From Apiotrichum sp. Y4204 (Eukaryota; Basidiomycota; Tremellomycetes; Trichosporonales; Trichosporonaceae): a stretch of DNA of 64,000 bases. Of the stretch, positions 9,615 to 20,602 are shown one piece after another. The first letter of the stretch is position 1. Each line of letters starts with the position of its first letter. A program made the position numbers and the translations under genes. The stretch spans positions 62,001-126,000 of the forward strand of contig JAMYHL010000028.1 of assembly GCA_025531455.1 (NCBI GenBank). The letters run 5' to 3'. The notes under the pieces were generated by a model. It had not been told where the DNA came from, ran no database searches, and was given only the letters and a program-made list of their open reading frames with translations.

Positions 9615-12573
9615 TTTGCGAGTTGGTTAATTCGTGTTGTTAGGGAGTGGGAGGGAAAGTGAGAGTGACGGTGAAAGAGTGTGAGATGTGGAGCGATGTT
9701 GTTAGCGGGGATGGCAGACGCGTGAGTGGTGAGAAACCCAGACCAGTCTGGGACGATTCCAGATCGATAGAAGCGCAGAACCGGCTGCGGTGACAAGGCC
9801 ACAAGAAAAAAGTAGCGAAAGAAAACAAGAAATGAAGGTGGATGGAAGAGAGAGAAGTGGAGAAAGAGAATTCGACGATAGAGTAGACACAGCGGTATGG
9901 TGTCGTCAGCCCGGTCAGGCCCGTCAGGAAAGTGCCGTCGCGTGTCGGTGGAACAGTGGATTGCCCGTCCAGAAGGCAGACCTCGCACCACCGCACAGGA
10001 GAAGGTCGCATCTCCGCTGCATTAGGGTTCACAGCGATGCCCGTCGATGCACGTTGAGCACCTGGGCACACCGCAAGCTCCCGATGTGACTCTTTGTGCA
10101 GCGCAATGCATACGTGCCATGCCTTTCGCAAACTTAGCCAGGGGCTGCATCCTCCCCGCCTGGCACAGGTGGTTGGCTGTTGGCTGGCCTGGCTGGGTGA
10201 ATTCTGACACATTCGAGTGGCACAGCATTTTGGTGTTTCGGGACACGGCCGACGTTTCATCACCAACATCACCAATTACTAATACGAGTCGCCATGCCGT
10301 AAGAGTGGACTCCAGGACTCAGGTCTGGTGGTCGGTGCATGTCTTCCCCCAGATGCACGACAAGAGCACCGAAGTGATCTCGTATTCTCTCGTATTCTTC
10401 AGTTGCGCATTCTATGAACACGCAACTGTCCTGTAAGTGTCGTAGTCTGTCAGTCTGAGCGGCGCGCAACTAAGACCCGTTCACAGGGTGTGAGTGCGAG
10501 TTTGACTGCAGTCTTCACACCCTTTTAATGCACGGACTCGGAGACTTTGGATAGTTCCAGTTCATTTTAGAGGGCAGACACGGCTCTGAAAGTTTGCCAC
10601 GCGCTCGTGGCAACTGTTTGAGCGAAGCGTTTTTTTCGGCCGTGGTGCGGTCGACGACTCTGACCGTATAGTCTGTTGGCGGATCCCCATGGCCCCATGT
10701 TTAGATCTTGTTGTCACGAAGGGCACATTGTCCCATAAGCAACTGACGATCTGTTGAACTGCGTAAAAAAGTAACGTTTTTCTTCTTTGATTTATTGTGA
10801 TTCTTTCTCTTCAGGGGGAGAGGAGTTTTGGTCTAAGTGTAACCTTCTGACTCTGTCGCATCGTCAGTCAGTGCCACTCGCAACAGTCATGTGCTCCATA
10901 CAGTAGGCCATCTCATTCAGGTGGCACTCATGTCAATCGCGGCACCTGCATCTCAGAGTGGCCCAACTGCCGAGTTCGGCACTATGATGCGATCGCAACA
11001 CCAGAAGCGGGCAGCTTGGAGGTACTGTACCTGCGTACTGAGATCTCCGCGGCACGATATACTCGAAGGGTTAGTCACATCCGCAGTCTGACCCGCAAGG
11101 TCATCTCCAAAAGCTTCATATGTTCTCCCTGATCCGCGATCTGAATCCGAGAACCACGCCATCAGACCATAGCAGAAAGGAGCGCTCGTGACACACGCCG
11201 CGGTTTATGAAGCCGGAAGCCCGGAAGGAAACTAGAATGCGTGTTTCCCTTCGATCGTCTCGGCCCCAGTCGGATGTAATCCCATTCTTGCCAGCTCGAG
11301 AAACAGACCAAACACGACGGCGAGGGGCTCAGAGTTCAAGTCAGATCAATAGGGGCTGCATGTATGGGCAGCACAGGGTGAGCGGCTCTCTGCGGTTATC
11401 ATGCAGGACGACGAGGGGCTGAACAGTACATGCGTATTGTAGCAGTCGGTGAAGCCCATTATGGACAAGAACACCACGAGTGGCCCGCGTCTCCCCAATT
11501 ACCCCCCTCTGGCGCAGTGGATCCGGTCTCGTAATGTCTCCTACCGTCACCGATGTCAGACGGACGGACGCAACACATCCGCGATCAGAAACGACTCCTG
11601 AGGCGGTTCTGGACTTGGAGTACGACATTCCATGCGTCCAGCCCATAAGGCGTGGCGCCCTAAGGATCCACTCATACAGTAGATCATGTTGAGAGCCACA
11701 ATGTAAGTTTGCCTGCGAGATTCAGATGATCAGATGCGAATGCGACGGGTCGATGCGAATAAAGAGGCGCCAGAAAAGCGGGGTGAAACGCTATCTGGGC
11801 AAACAGCACCACTTTCACCCACCACCTATAACTCCCGGTCAGTTGCTGATCATCTATCGAAGTTCATCTCGCACCATGCTTTTGTTTAGCTATGTATGAA
11901 AGCAAAATGACCGCGTCGGATCCGTCCCTGTCCTCCGAGGTCACCGCCAAGTCGCGTTCCATGTTAGAGTTTGGTGCGTCAGGGTCGGGCACGGGTGGCA
12001 CCGCCTCCCCATCGCTGTGCCATGATGGGCAGCCAGTCTGTGCACACTGACGTACAGGTGTTCGATGACTTCCTCTGTCAATGAAGCCCATTTGCCCGCT
12101 GCTCCCCTGCAAGATCTCCATATCTCGTTATCTGCCCCGTGGGCCCTGGCATGCACAGACAAATCTGACACTGGCCCCACCCAGTGAACGACAGACACGG
12201 CCCAGGAGAGAAATACGCGCAGTGCCTGGAGCTTCCATTGATCCATTGCTAGATCAAGCATATGGGCTGTCTGGAACGCGCGTTTCGCAAGAAGCTGTAG
12301 CTCCCTACAGATCTCGCCGCACACCGACACGGCGGTACGTAAATAGAAAGGGGGGCGAACAGTCATCGATTGGGAACAGAAGGGGAGCCGATGGCAGCGC
12401 ATAGGGCAGATGACAGTTGCCGCGCCGCCCGGGATCAATGTGTCCGAGAAAGAGCAAAGTCCCATGGTGAGAGACTGTTGGCACGCTGAGAACGAGATCT
12501 GCGCACGGCGGTACGCTGTGCTGCCCGCGACGATGCCAAGGTAATGCCTCAGCAATCGGCATTGTGAGAGGCT
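9615..12573. other. Gene-free region, 3 kb
   Basis: No supportable gene. Open frames are short and mutually overlapping. An AT-rich stretch with T runs lies near 10765-10815. The right end acts as the promoter of the AA14-like gene. No tRNA or transposon was seen. Confidence 0.5.
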
Positions 12574-12580
12574 TATAAAG
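12574..12580 (+). promoter_or_regulatory. TATA box of the AA14-like gene
   Basis: TATAAAG lies 64 bp upstream of the ATG at 12644, a fitting distance for a fungal core promoter with a short leader. Confidence 0.5.
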
Positions 12581-12643
12581 TGCCAGGTATCGATATGGAT
12601 TGCTCTCGCCCGCTTGCCCTGCTCTCCTTGTTCACCACTTACG

Positions 12644-13731
12644 ATGCTCCCCTCTGCGATCCTTCTCCTAGTCGCGACCTGCGCCACTGCGCACAACTCA
12701 CTCTACGACGAGTCCATGTTCGGCTGGGTGGGTTACTTTGCCAACGACCAAAGCGCGACACTTGAGCTAACCTAGTAGCGTCCGGACAACTACGATCTGA
12801 CCAAGTCGGCTGTTGCTCCGCTGCGCGAGAGAGACCACTTCCCGATTAGCAAGTGGTTTCACCGGTTTCTCGACTACCCCCCGGCACCGGGCAAGTTTAT
12901 GGAAATCCGCTCAGGCAGCTTCAACCGCTTTCAGGTCACCTGCTCGCCACACCTCACCACGCTGTGGCCGGAGAAGGGGCGCGGAAAGATTGACGTCCGC
13001 GCGTGCGACAAGGAAACCTGGGGCGCCATGCACAATGCTAATGCGTACGACGCCAAGACATTAAACATGAGCATGTTGTGAGTTTATTGGAAGGTTTAGG
13101 TGCGGCCCCACTCACACCCCCAGTGGTGGAACTGCGCTGTCAATCGCGTACACTTCCGACTTTGCCAAGTTGAAGCCCGAGGACCTCACCGTCATCTCCG
13201 TCAACTACACATCGACCTACGACCGCGTGCAGTACTACCACTTCCCCAAGGGTATGCCCGAGTGCCCGCCCGAGGGCTGCATCTGCGGTTGGCATTGGAT
13301 TCACAGCAAAATCCATAAGGAGGGCTACGGCGACGAAATGTACTTCAACGCCTACCGCTGTAAAGTCACCGGCCAGACTGACAACAACAACAAGATCGGC
13401 AAGGGTGTTCCCGCTGTTGAGTGCGCCTCCGACCCGAAAAAGTGCAAGAGCGGTCCCAAGCAGCCCATGTATTTGTGGATGACCGAGTGAGTATATGTAG
13501 CTCTCTTGCTACAATCGAGACGCAGTGCTAACGGCCTAGGGGCAACAATGTGGAGAAGCCCGCTCGTGGTGCCGACAACCCCTCCTACAACATGCTCTAC
13601 GGCTGGAAGGAGGGCGGGCAGCAGGATGCTGTTGTTCGCGCCCATAAGAGGTACGGCTTTGTCCATTTCCTTGTCTCCCCGTGTGAGCTTGAAAGCTGAC
13701 TTTACGCAGGTGTGCTCGCTCTCGGCACTAA
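12644..13731 (+). CDS. Secreted AA14-like protein (candidate lytic polysaccharide monooxygenase)
   Basis: Five exons (12644-12727, 12779-13077, 13124-13486, 13540-13650, 13710-13731) give 292 aa. A 16-residue signal peptide ends exactly before a His (CATA/HNSLYDES), as required for the N-terminal copper-binding His of these enzymes. Family-like blocks follow in order: SMFGW, YPPAPGKFMEI, MHNANAYD (candidate second His), ALSIAYTSDFAKLKPEDLTV, GMPECPPEGCICGWHWIHS, GPKQPMYLW (candidate axial Tyr), EGNNVEKP and YNMLYGWKEGGQQD. These match the order seen in basidiomycete AA14 LPMOs, which act with copper on xylan-coated cellulose. The substrate of a yeast homologue is unknown. The first acceptor is the second TAG of TAGTAG (intron 12728-12778); the nearer one would leave a stop in frame. 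A TATA box supports the start. Confidence 0.75.
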
Positions 13732-14420
13732 AGAGCGGTCGCCCCCGTCGCGTTCACCCGTTTCTTGCCCCACGCCATGTCTTTCCAGATCTCAGGCAGT
13801 GTAGTTGTGATTCAAGTACTATCGTTCTCCTCCCCCACAGGTTGGGCCAATACCCTTATCTTCTATCACCTCAGATTTGTCCACTCTGTAATGAAGCATC
13901 AGTGAATTTGCAAGTTTATGGGAGCAGAAGCGGTGTTCTGGTCAGTCATTACAGGCAATGGGTGTTTCGCATTCAACTGTTTCGTCATGAGGTCGAGGGT
14001 TAGTGCGCGGTAATGTAGTGAAAGGATTCACTCTGCGCCCAAGCTTGGACCGACAGGACTGGACCAACACGACAGGTAATGAGCCATTGCGCGGAGAAGG
14101 ACCAAACTGGAAACAGTGAACACGCAGCAGGTTGTGTACTCACAGGTCTCTAAGTGAAGGCACTTGACGACGTGAAGGACGACCAAGTGTCCACCCCATG
14201 CCATGCACAGACACGCCATGCACAGACCACGAGCCACTCAAACCTTACCATTCTGTTCATCAGTGGCACTCGCCGCCGGGCATGGTCGCGCCCACTTCTC
14301 AAAGCCGAAACCCTCACGCTATCAGTCGGCCATCGCCGTCGCCGACAAGTACATTAGCCGGACCTACACCCTCCCCACCCTCGCTGCTCTCCATCGTCGT
14401 CTCCCACTCGCACTTTCATT
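13732..14420. other. Intergenic, 0.7 kb
   Basis: 3' flank of the AA14-like gene and promoter of the enoyl-CoA hydratase/isomerase gene. Nothing else is recognised; the last 150 bp are CT-rich, as in fungal leaders. Confidence 0.5.
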
Positions 14421-15341
14421 ATGACCCAGCTCGCACCGAAGACACCGTCCGTGTGCTGGCGCCTCTCCCGCCCCGCCGCGCAGGTATGGCAGCTGACGCT
14501 CGACAACCCGCCCGAGAACCGCCTCCCGCCCGCCGTGCTCCAGGAGCTCCTCGGGCACCTGGACACCGTCGAGGGCGAGTGGCGGCTGCAGAACACGGGC
14601 AAGGACAAGGATAAGCGCGTCGGCGGGGCGCTTGTTCTCGCCAGCGCAAACGACAAGTTTTGGAGTAACGGCCTCGTCCCCGCAACCCTGCAAAGCCCCG
14701 ATTTCCGCAACAGTCAGTGCACATTGTGTTTGAGGGGTGAGCTGACTCGCAGATGTGTTTGACCCGCTCAAGGAACGTCTGCTCACGTTCCCGCTCATCA
14801 CCATCGCGGCAGTGAAGGGGCACTGTTTTGCGGGCGGGATGCTTCTCGCGCTATGCTGCGATTACCGGCTGGTGACGAGTGGCCGCGGGCTGTGGAGCAT
14901 GAACGAGGTGGTGATCGGGGTGCCGATTGTCGGCGCGACGGCCGTGCTTCTCCGGGCAAAACTCACACCCATTGCGCTCCGCGACGCCATAACAGGGAAG
15001 CGGTTTGCACAGAAAGAACTCCTCCGGCTTGGGATTGTCGACGAGGTCGTCGACGACCGCCGCGACCCTGCGAGACTGCTCGACCGTGCTGTTGAGCTAG
15101 GCAGGATCGAGGGCGATAGGGCAAAAGGTGGCAGTTTGGGTTCTATCAAGGTGAGGAACGGGTAGGAACAAGCTTACCCCAGGACGGAGTGTACGCCGAC
15201 GTGCTCACCTCGGCGTCGCAGCGCCGCACGGCGTACTACCCCGATGTAGAGGAGCGCGCGTTCTGGGACCGTGTCGCGCGCGAGCAGCTTGCTGCGAATG
15301 CGAGGGACAAGGACCGCGCGTGGGATAAGGCAAAGCTGTGA
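14421..15341 (+). CDS. Peroxisomal enoyl-CoA hydratase/isomerase
   Basis: Three exons (14421-14712, 14753-15150, 15183-15341) give 282 aa of the crotonase fold. Signature stretches are WQLTLDNPPENRL near the N-terminus, VGGALVLASANDKFWSNG (first half of the oxyanion hole), ITIAAVKGHCFAGGMLLALCCDYRL (second half, Gly-Gly) and SMNEVVIGVPI. This is the pattern of delta3,delta2-enoyl-CoA isomerases, which move a double bond so that unsaturated fatty acids can enter beta-oxidation. The protein ends in Ala-Lys-Leu, an accepted PTS1 tripeptide, so peroxisomal import is likely. Intron 14713-14752 ends in CTGACTCGCAG; intron 15151-15182 is only 32 nt. It is convergent with the GT18-like gene. Hydratase rather than isomerase activity cannot be excluded. 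Confidence 0.82.
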
Positions 15342-15592
15342 GGAATAAGAGGAATGAGAGGAAGGAGGTGTGTGTCATACAAAGCTTGTAAGGATGGAGA
15401 TGTACTGCTGTGCGGTTGTGCGATCATCGTTTGCTCCATTTGGCTACAGAGTGATCAGCCACCACCGTGCAGAGCACCTGGTGCAACTCTCCCACTGACT
15501 CTACTTCACCCGTAGTGACCATTGATGTTGCCCATGCATGTCTACAGTATCCCAACAGAACATAAAGCTTACACACAAATGCCATACACCCC

Positions 15593-17599
15593 TCACAGCT
15601 CAAACAGCTCGTTCATCCTGCCCTCCTTCACGCGCTGTTCGAGCACGCTCGCAGCCTCTCCGCGCCAATCGGCCGTTACAAAGTCCGCCATGCGCCGCTG
15701 CATCACGTCGTCGCGCATGCGCTCGAAACGCAATCTGCGGGTCAGCCTGGCATAACGGCGGACGTACTGTGGAATGGGCGTCTTGAGCGCGCGGCGGATA
15801 GACTCGACAAACGAGGTGTAGTTGAATGCCTGAATCTGGTAGACATATCTTCCATCAGCAATGCCGATTCATGGTACTCACGGCTCGGGCACGCGCTGCA
15901 AGCTCTGGTGCTGTATAAACTCCCACGTCCGCTCGTCCTCCTCCTCGCCGCCCTTGCGCAACCTGTGGGGGTTTGCGAAGGGCACCGCCTAGAGTGAGCT
16001 CATCCTCACGCGCGACACTCACTCTTGCCAGTGCTTGATATGGACTTGGGCTGAGGGTGGGGATGCCGAGGCCAAGCATGAGGCGCGCTTGCCCGACCTC
16101 GCGGTGAAACTCGTCTGGCGGCAGCTCCCCACCGAGGTTTCGGATAACGTCCGGGATCGGGCCATACTTCTTCTTGTCCCCCTCGCTGCGGTCGTCGTTC
16201 ATGGCGCTTACAAACTCGAAGCCTGGAAACTCGACAGACAGCTCTGCGTGCGCGCGCTTGAAAAAGTCGAGTTCATACACGATCCCGTCGCCGTCCGCAA
16301 AGTAGCGCGTGTACTTGCCGAGGAGCCACACGCGCGGTGGGCGTAGATCCCACGGAACGACCTCTGCGTTGGACACCTGTGGGTCGACCGGGTATCCGAG
16401 GTAGGTGAATTCTGGGTGTCAGACGGTGTTGCCCCCCCCATGAAAGACAAGACACCCGAGCAGGGTGAGACGTGCTCGAGCTGACAGGTGGTCATGCCAT
16501 CAAAGCTTGCTCCTCTCTCAAGTCACTCACGATGATGCCCGGGCTTCGTATATACCTCAAGCTCCTCCTGCCCAGTGCGCACCCAGGCATTGCCATCCGT
16601 GTCAGTCGAGACGTTCCAGAACCGGCCAACTCCGGGAGGGGCGAGGCTCGGTTCGGCGGTGACGACCCACGCGTGGCCAACGCCCGTGCGCCATCCGGCA
16701 GGGAAGAACGAGACCGAGAAGAACTGGGGTCAGCAGAGTGCAAAAGACGGTACTCACCTTCCATGGAGGGATACCCCCTGGCCGCTCCTTTGTTTTGAAG
16801 TACATTGACGTCGTGCCGTGTCGCGCTGCATCCCCTTCCTCGGAGACGATGACGCGCACAAGATCCGGAATCTGCCTGTGGATGTGGGACATGTATTCTG
16901 TGTGTAAGCTCAGTGGGCTCGGAAACGGTGTCGACGCACCCCAGTCGTTCTCGCCGGCGTGCAGGACTGTGAAGCCCTGTGCTTCAAGCGCGCGCATCTG
17001 CTGTCAGCAAATCCACAGGAGAGTGCCGGGTTGTAGATGCACACCATGCCCAGACACCTGTCGTTAGCGTCCTCCGGACTGCGCACTCACCACACGCCCT
17101 CGCCGCCGTGATAGTCCGTGTACAGCGCCCAGTGGCAGTGAAACGTGCCAAAGATGGCGACCTGGTGTGTGAGTCCAGAGTGCGAAGTCATGGCAGAGAG
17201 AGAGAGAGCAGAATCGGTCGTTCCTCGCTGCGGATCGAGACGAAGATAGCCCTGGGCGTCCAGCGTCCAGCACGCGTAATTCGCGCCCCGCGCGCTTTCG
17301 CTCCCTCAACGCACCTTGTCTGCATTTTTCGGACAGGCCCCTCTTGCGAGACACGCCGCGAGCCAGCGCAGCTTGGCGTCCGTGTACCACTTGTACGCGT
17401 CCTTGCGGTCCTTGATGTCCTGTGGGTCTGGGACTGTGAGGAGCTGTGGCGCCGTGGCCTGCGGGGAACTGCTTGGGAGGAGGGAAAGTCGCGTGCTCCA
17501 CTGAGCCGAGTTGAGGGCGATGCTGAACAGGAGGATGGCGGTCGTTCCTAGCAGAAGGGTGAGGATTGCGCGTCGGCTCGGACGCCGTGTGGAGGTCAT
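15593..17599 (-). CDS. Type II membrane glycosyltransferase, GT18 (MGAT5-like)
   Basis: Eight exons (17599-17315, 17161-17091, 17057-17045, 16997-16758, 16723-16531, 16411-16023, 15988-15882, 15848-15593) give 517 aa. A basic N-terminus (MTSTRRPSRR) and one membrane segment (about residues 11-29) give the type II topology of Golgi transferases. The C-terminal half resembles GT18: PPRVWLLGKYTRYF, then IPDVIRNLGGELPPDEFHREV, then ARLMLGLGIPTLSPSPYQAL, the counterpart of the nucleotide-sugar site of MGAT5, then WEFIQHQS. Animal GT18 enzymes add beta-1,6-GlcNAc branches to N-glycans; the yeast donor and acceptor are unknown. The third exon is 13 nt long and is needed to keep frame. The donor at 16530 was chosen over GTATAT at 16555 because only it keeps frame. 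The match is by eye and remote. Confidence 0.62.
17045..17057 (-). other. 13-nt micro-exon
   Basis: Between introns 17058-17090 (33 nt) and 16998-17044 (47 nt). With it, the reading frame runs EGVW-CLGM-MRALEAQGF; skipping it shifts the frame. Both flanking introns have GT/AG ends and CTAAC or CTGAC near the 3' end. Confidence 0.6.
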
Positions 17600-18311
17600 C
17601 GAGAAGGCCAGGCGGTAATGGGATATGAAAGGAGGAAGAGTAAACGTTGAAAGTTGAAAGCTGAAAGTTGGAAGTTGAACGGGAGGAAGCGAGGGCTGGC
17701 GGGATAGACATGAGACAATGTAGGCGCGTGCTCCTCGCACCATCGGATCGCAGATCTAGATCGTAGATGCATATGTGATCGCACGGGATACATACTCCTC
17801 TGGCGTCATGGCGTATCGTTTTCGACGTTGCGGGAGGCCTTTGGTGTAGGGCTTGGGACAGAGGGAGAGGGAGTGGGCATGAATGGGAGTGGTACGGGAG
17901 TGGTCATGTCGAACATTTTTTATGAATGGGATAAATGAACGAGGCGTCGAGCTTGAGCTTGACACCGTATCGCGGGTCTCGATTCCGCCACCCAGCCAAT
18001 AGACTAGATCTGCAGCCGGACGTCGGAACGAGAGATGTATATGCATTGCATGCATTGCAGGCAGTCAGTGCAAAAGACAGACGACGAGGCATGCAAAGAC
18101 TCGAGTGTTGACAAGATCGCCAAGAGCCCGTCCACTCTGCTCCCTTTTCTCAACCCGCCACTGACGCCATCTCGGGACCCCGCTGTGTCTGTCTGCCCTG
18201 CCATGTTACCGCATCCTAACATCCCGCTTGTCCTCTACCTCACATCCTCGGATCTTCTGAGCTTTTTCATGCAGATTAGGACCTTGCTGCGGCCCAAGAT
18301 TATTTTCCCTA
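17600..18311. other. Intergenic, 0.7 kb
   Basis: Promoter side of the GT18-like gene and 3' flank of the paraoxonase-like gene. A short repeat of GTTGAAAG/GCTGAAAG-like words lies at about 17645-17680. No gene was seen. Confidence 0.5.
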
Positions 18312-19798
18312 TCAGAGATCGACCTTGACGGCAATGGCGCTGCTCGAGGCGAAGCCCGAGGTGAAGAGCCACGCCTGCTTCTTCCCGTCGTTCTCCTTCG
18401 GGTCAATGGCGACGAGCACCGCCGCCGACGATGAGCGCAGCGTCGTGCCATCGTCAGCGTAGAGAAGGGTGGTGTTCCAGTCACGCTCGGCGGGGTTGGA
18501 CGACGGGCGGCCACGGGAGAGATACACGAGCGAGGGGATGGGCTCCGAGTCGAGCGCCTCGGCAAGCTTGATGCCCTGCGCCAAGCCGGCGTTCACCATT
18601 CCCGAGGCATCGTACCCGTGCTCCGGGTACGGATCCTGGAACCACGACGGGTTGTCGATCGTGCTCTCAAACTTGAGCTGGTCAAACACCTCGATCTGGT
18701 TGTCCTCGCGCCTGTTGGCGAAATACGCGATGCCACCCGCCGCATCGACGACCATGACCTCGCCCTCGGCGGCGGTATGGCCGAGGCCGTTGTTGTTGTG
18801 AAGACCGTGATGAGCAAGCTTGACATTTACGCCAGCCCAGGGCTTGCTGGCTTCGTTCTTGTTCGGATCAAAGTCGACGTGCACGACGGTCGTCCACCCG
18901 GCGGCAAGCTTGTTCCCGAGGTCCTCGAGCAGGCGCATGTGGCCCTCGCGGTAGTAGTGGTCGTTGGTGACGTAGAATGAGAAAGGGCCGGTAGAGTAGA
19001 TGTCATTCGGCGTCGCAATCAAGGGGTGCGAGACGGTGCGGACGTGCGTCGCAACATCTGTGCCGATGTAGTGGAAGAAGACCTCGATGCGCGAGTGCGC
19101 CTTGTCCGCGATGGTCTGGTTGAGCGTACGCGCGTACTCGGGGTTCGGCGCATGGTTCACCGCATGGATGAAGATGCCGTTTTCGCTCTCGGGGTCGCGG
19201 AAAATGTCGATGCCGTGCGTGCACCAGGGCTCGTCAAAGTTCTCGAGCTTGAGACGCTTGGAGGTGAAGGTCTGTGAGGGTGAGCACGAGCGTGATCGTG
19301 AGTGGGATGGACACAGTAGGTGAAAGTCATGGGGAACGAAGGGTCAAGTCCGCACGAGCTTCGCCCGCGGTGTTCGGAGCCATGACATGACACCGTCCAT
19401 TCCGAGGCGATACGCTCGGGGACGACACCAAACCCCCTCTTCCTCCCGGATGCATCCACCCCCGGCAGACATACCTTGGGATCAATAACCCGCAGTCCGC
19501 CCTTAGCGGTCGAGAGCACGCTGGGGTCGCTGAACCTCACGAGCGGGGGGAACCACTTTGCGCGGCTCCCGTCCTCGTCCTGGGCCGCGGCGAAGATGAG
19601 CCCCGAGCCGATATCGAGGTGCAGGTCCTCGGCGTTGATCGTGTCGGGGATGGGCTTGACGTCGCCGACGCTGCGGGCGCGCAGGAGGAGGGGGCCGAGG
19701 TCGGAGCGGAAGGCGCCGAGCGTCACTGCGCGGTCGTACAGCTGCGGAACGACGAGCGCCAGGAGGGCGACGAGGAGGGCGATGAGGACGCGCAACAT
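18312..19798 (-). CDS. Paraoxonase/arylesterase-like beta-propeller protein
   Basis: Two exons (19798-19475, 19271-18312; intron 203 nt) give 427 aa. The N-terminus is a hydrophobic signal anchor (MLRVLIALLVALLALVVPQLY). AEDLHLDIGSGLIFAAAQ matches the Glu-Asp calcium site of serum paraoxonases, GIDIFRDPESENGIFIHAVNH follows the splice junction, and FYVTNDHYYREG carries the central Asn of the family. Paraoxonases are six-bladed propellers that hydrolyse lactones and aryl esters and are often held on membranes by an uncleaved N-terminal anchor, as seems the case here. The natural substrate in fungi is unknown. The gene is divergent from the GH32 gene across about 800 bp. The acceptor at 19272 was set by the frame of TFTSKRLKLENFDEPWC. 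Confidence 0.78.
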
Positions 19799-20602
19799 TG
19801 TGCCCCTTGGATTGAGAGAGTGTGAGAAGGAGCGATGGTGATGCGCCCCCGGTTAAAGCACAACCCCCGGGATGCACTGGGCACCCAGCCGGGGGACATC
19901 CATCACAACAACGGCATGCCGCGTGCGATTCCTTTGGTTGTCGTAATGGGCCGTGGGGATACAGGAATATCGGAGCTCGCCGACTCCCCAACGCGACCTC
20001 TCAATTGACCTCGGGCACGCTCACCCGGTATATTGTTGCCCGTCTCACCCGGACACCATCCACGGCCACGCCACCGCCTTGCACGTCATGCATCAAAGAG
20101 ACCATGAGACCTTGCCAGTGAGCAGTCGGTCATGCCGCTTAATGTTGAACCTTGCTGCCCCGCGTTATGGACAGGCGATTGGATCAGTCAATCAGTTTGT
20201 TTCGAGGCCCTCCGACTGCCGGCGAAGCGCGTCCGAACTCTGAGACTGTTGAAACCCAGCTTACACGGATCGCGGCGTGGTCAAAGTCAGACGCGTGGTT
20301 CGATTGTTCAACCCGAACCAGACTACAGCCGTTGTCACCAATACCACTTTGCAATCTCTTCTCAATCTTATCTCTATGCGCTCATTGTATTTACGGCCTA
20401 GGTCGGAAGCTGCCTTTTGCAAGCTTGAGAGGCGTGAGAGGAGGACTTATTACCTCGGCACTCGGCCCGAGATACAGTGACCGCCGGGGTCGCACCGAAC
20501 AGATACAACTCCCCATGACATCTATCGGCGAACATCTCACGTTCAGTCTTTACTTCTTGATATGCGTTTCTCGCCCCAAATGTTCTGCTCTCACCACTCA
20601 CC

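Noticed and set aside
9640..10275. Open frame of 211 codons, minus strand, upstream of the calpain-like gene
   Set aside because: Covers the CT-rich leader and promoter. The product is Ser/Phe/Leu/Pro-rich from pyrimidine tracts, with no domain.
16531..16555. GTATAT donor at 16555 in the GT18-like gene
   Set aside because: Gives the wrong phase for the next exon. The GTGAGT donor at 16530 keeps frame.
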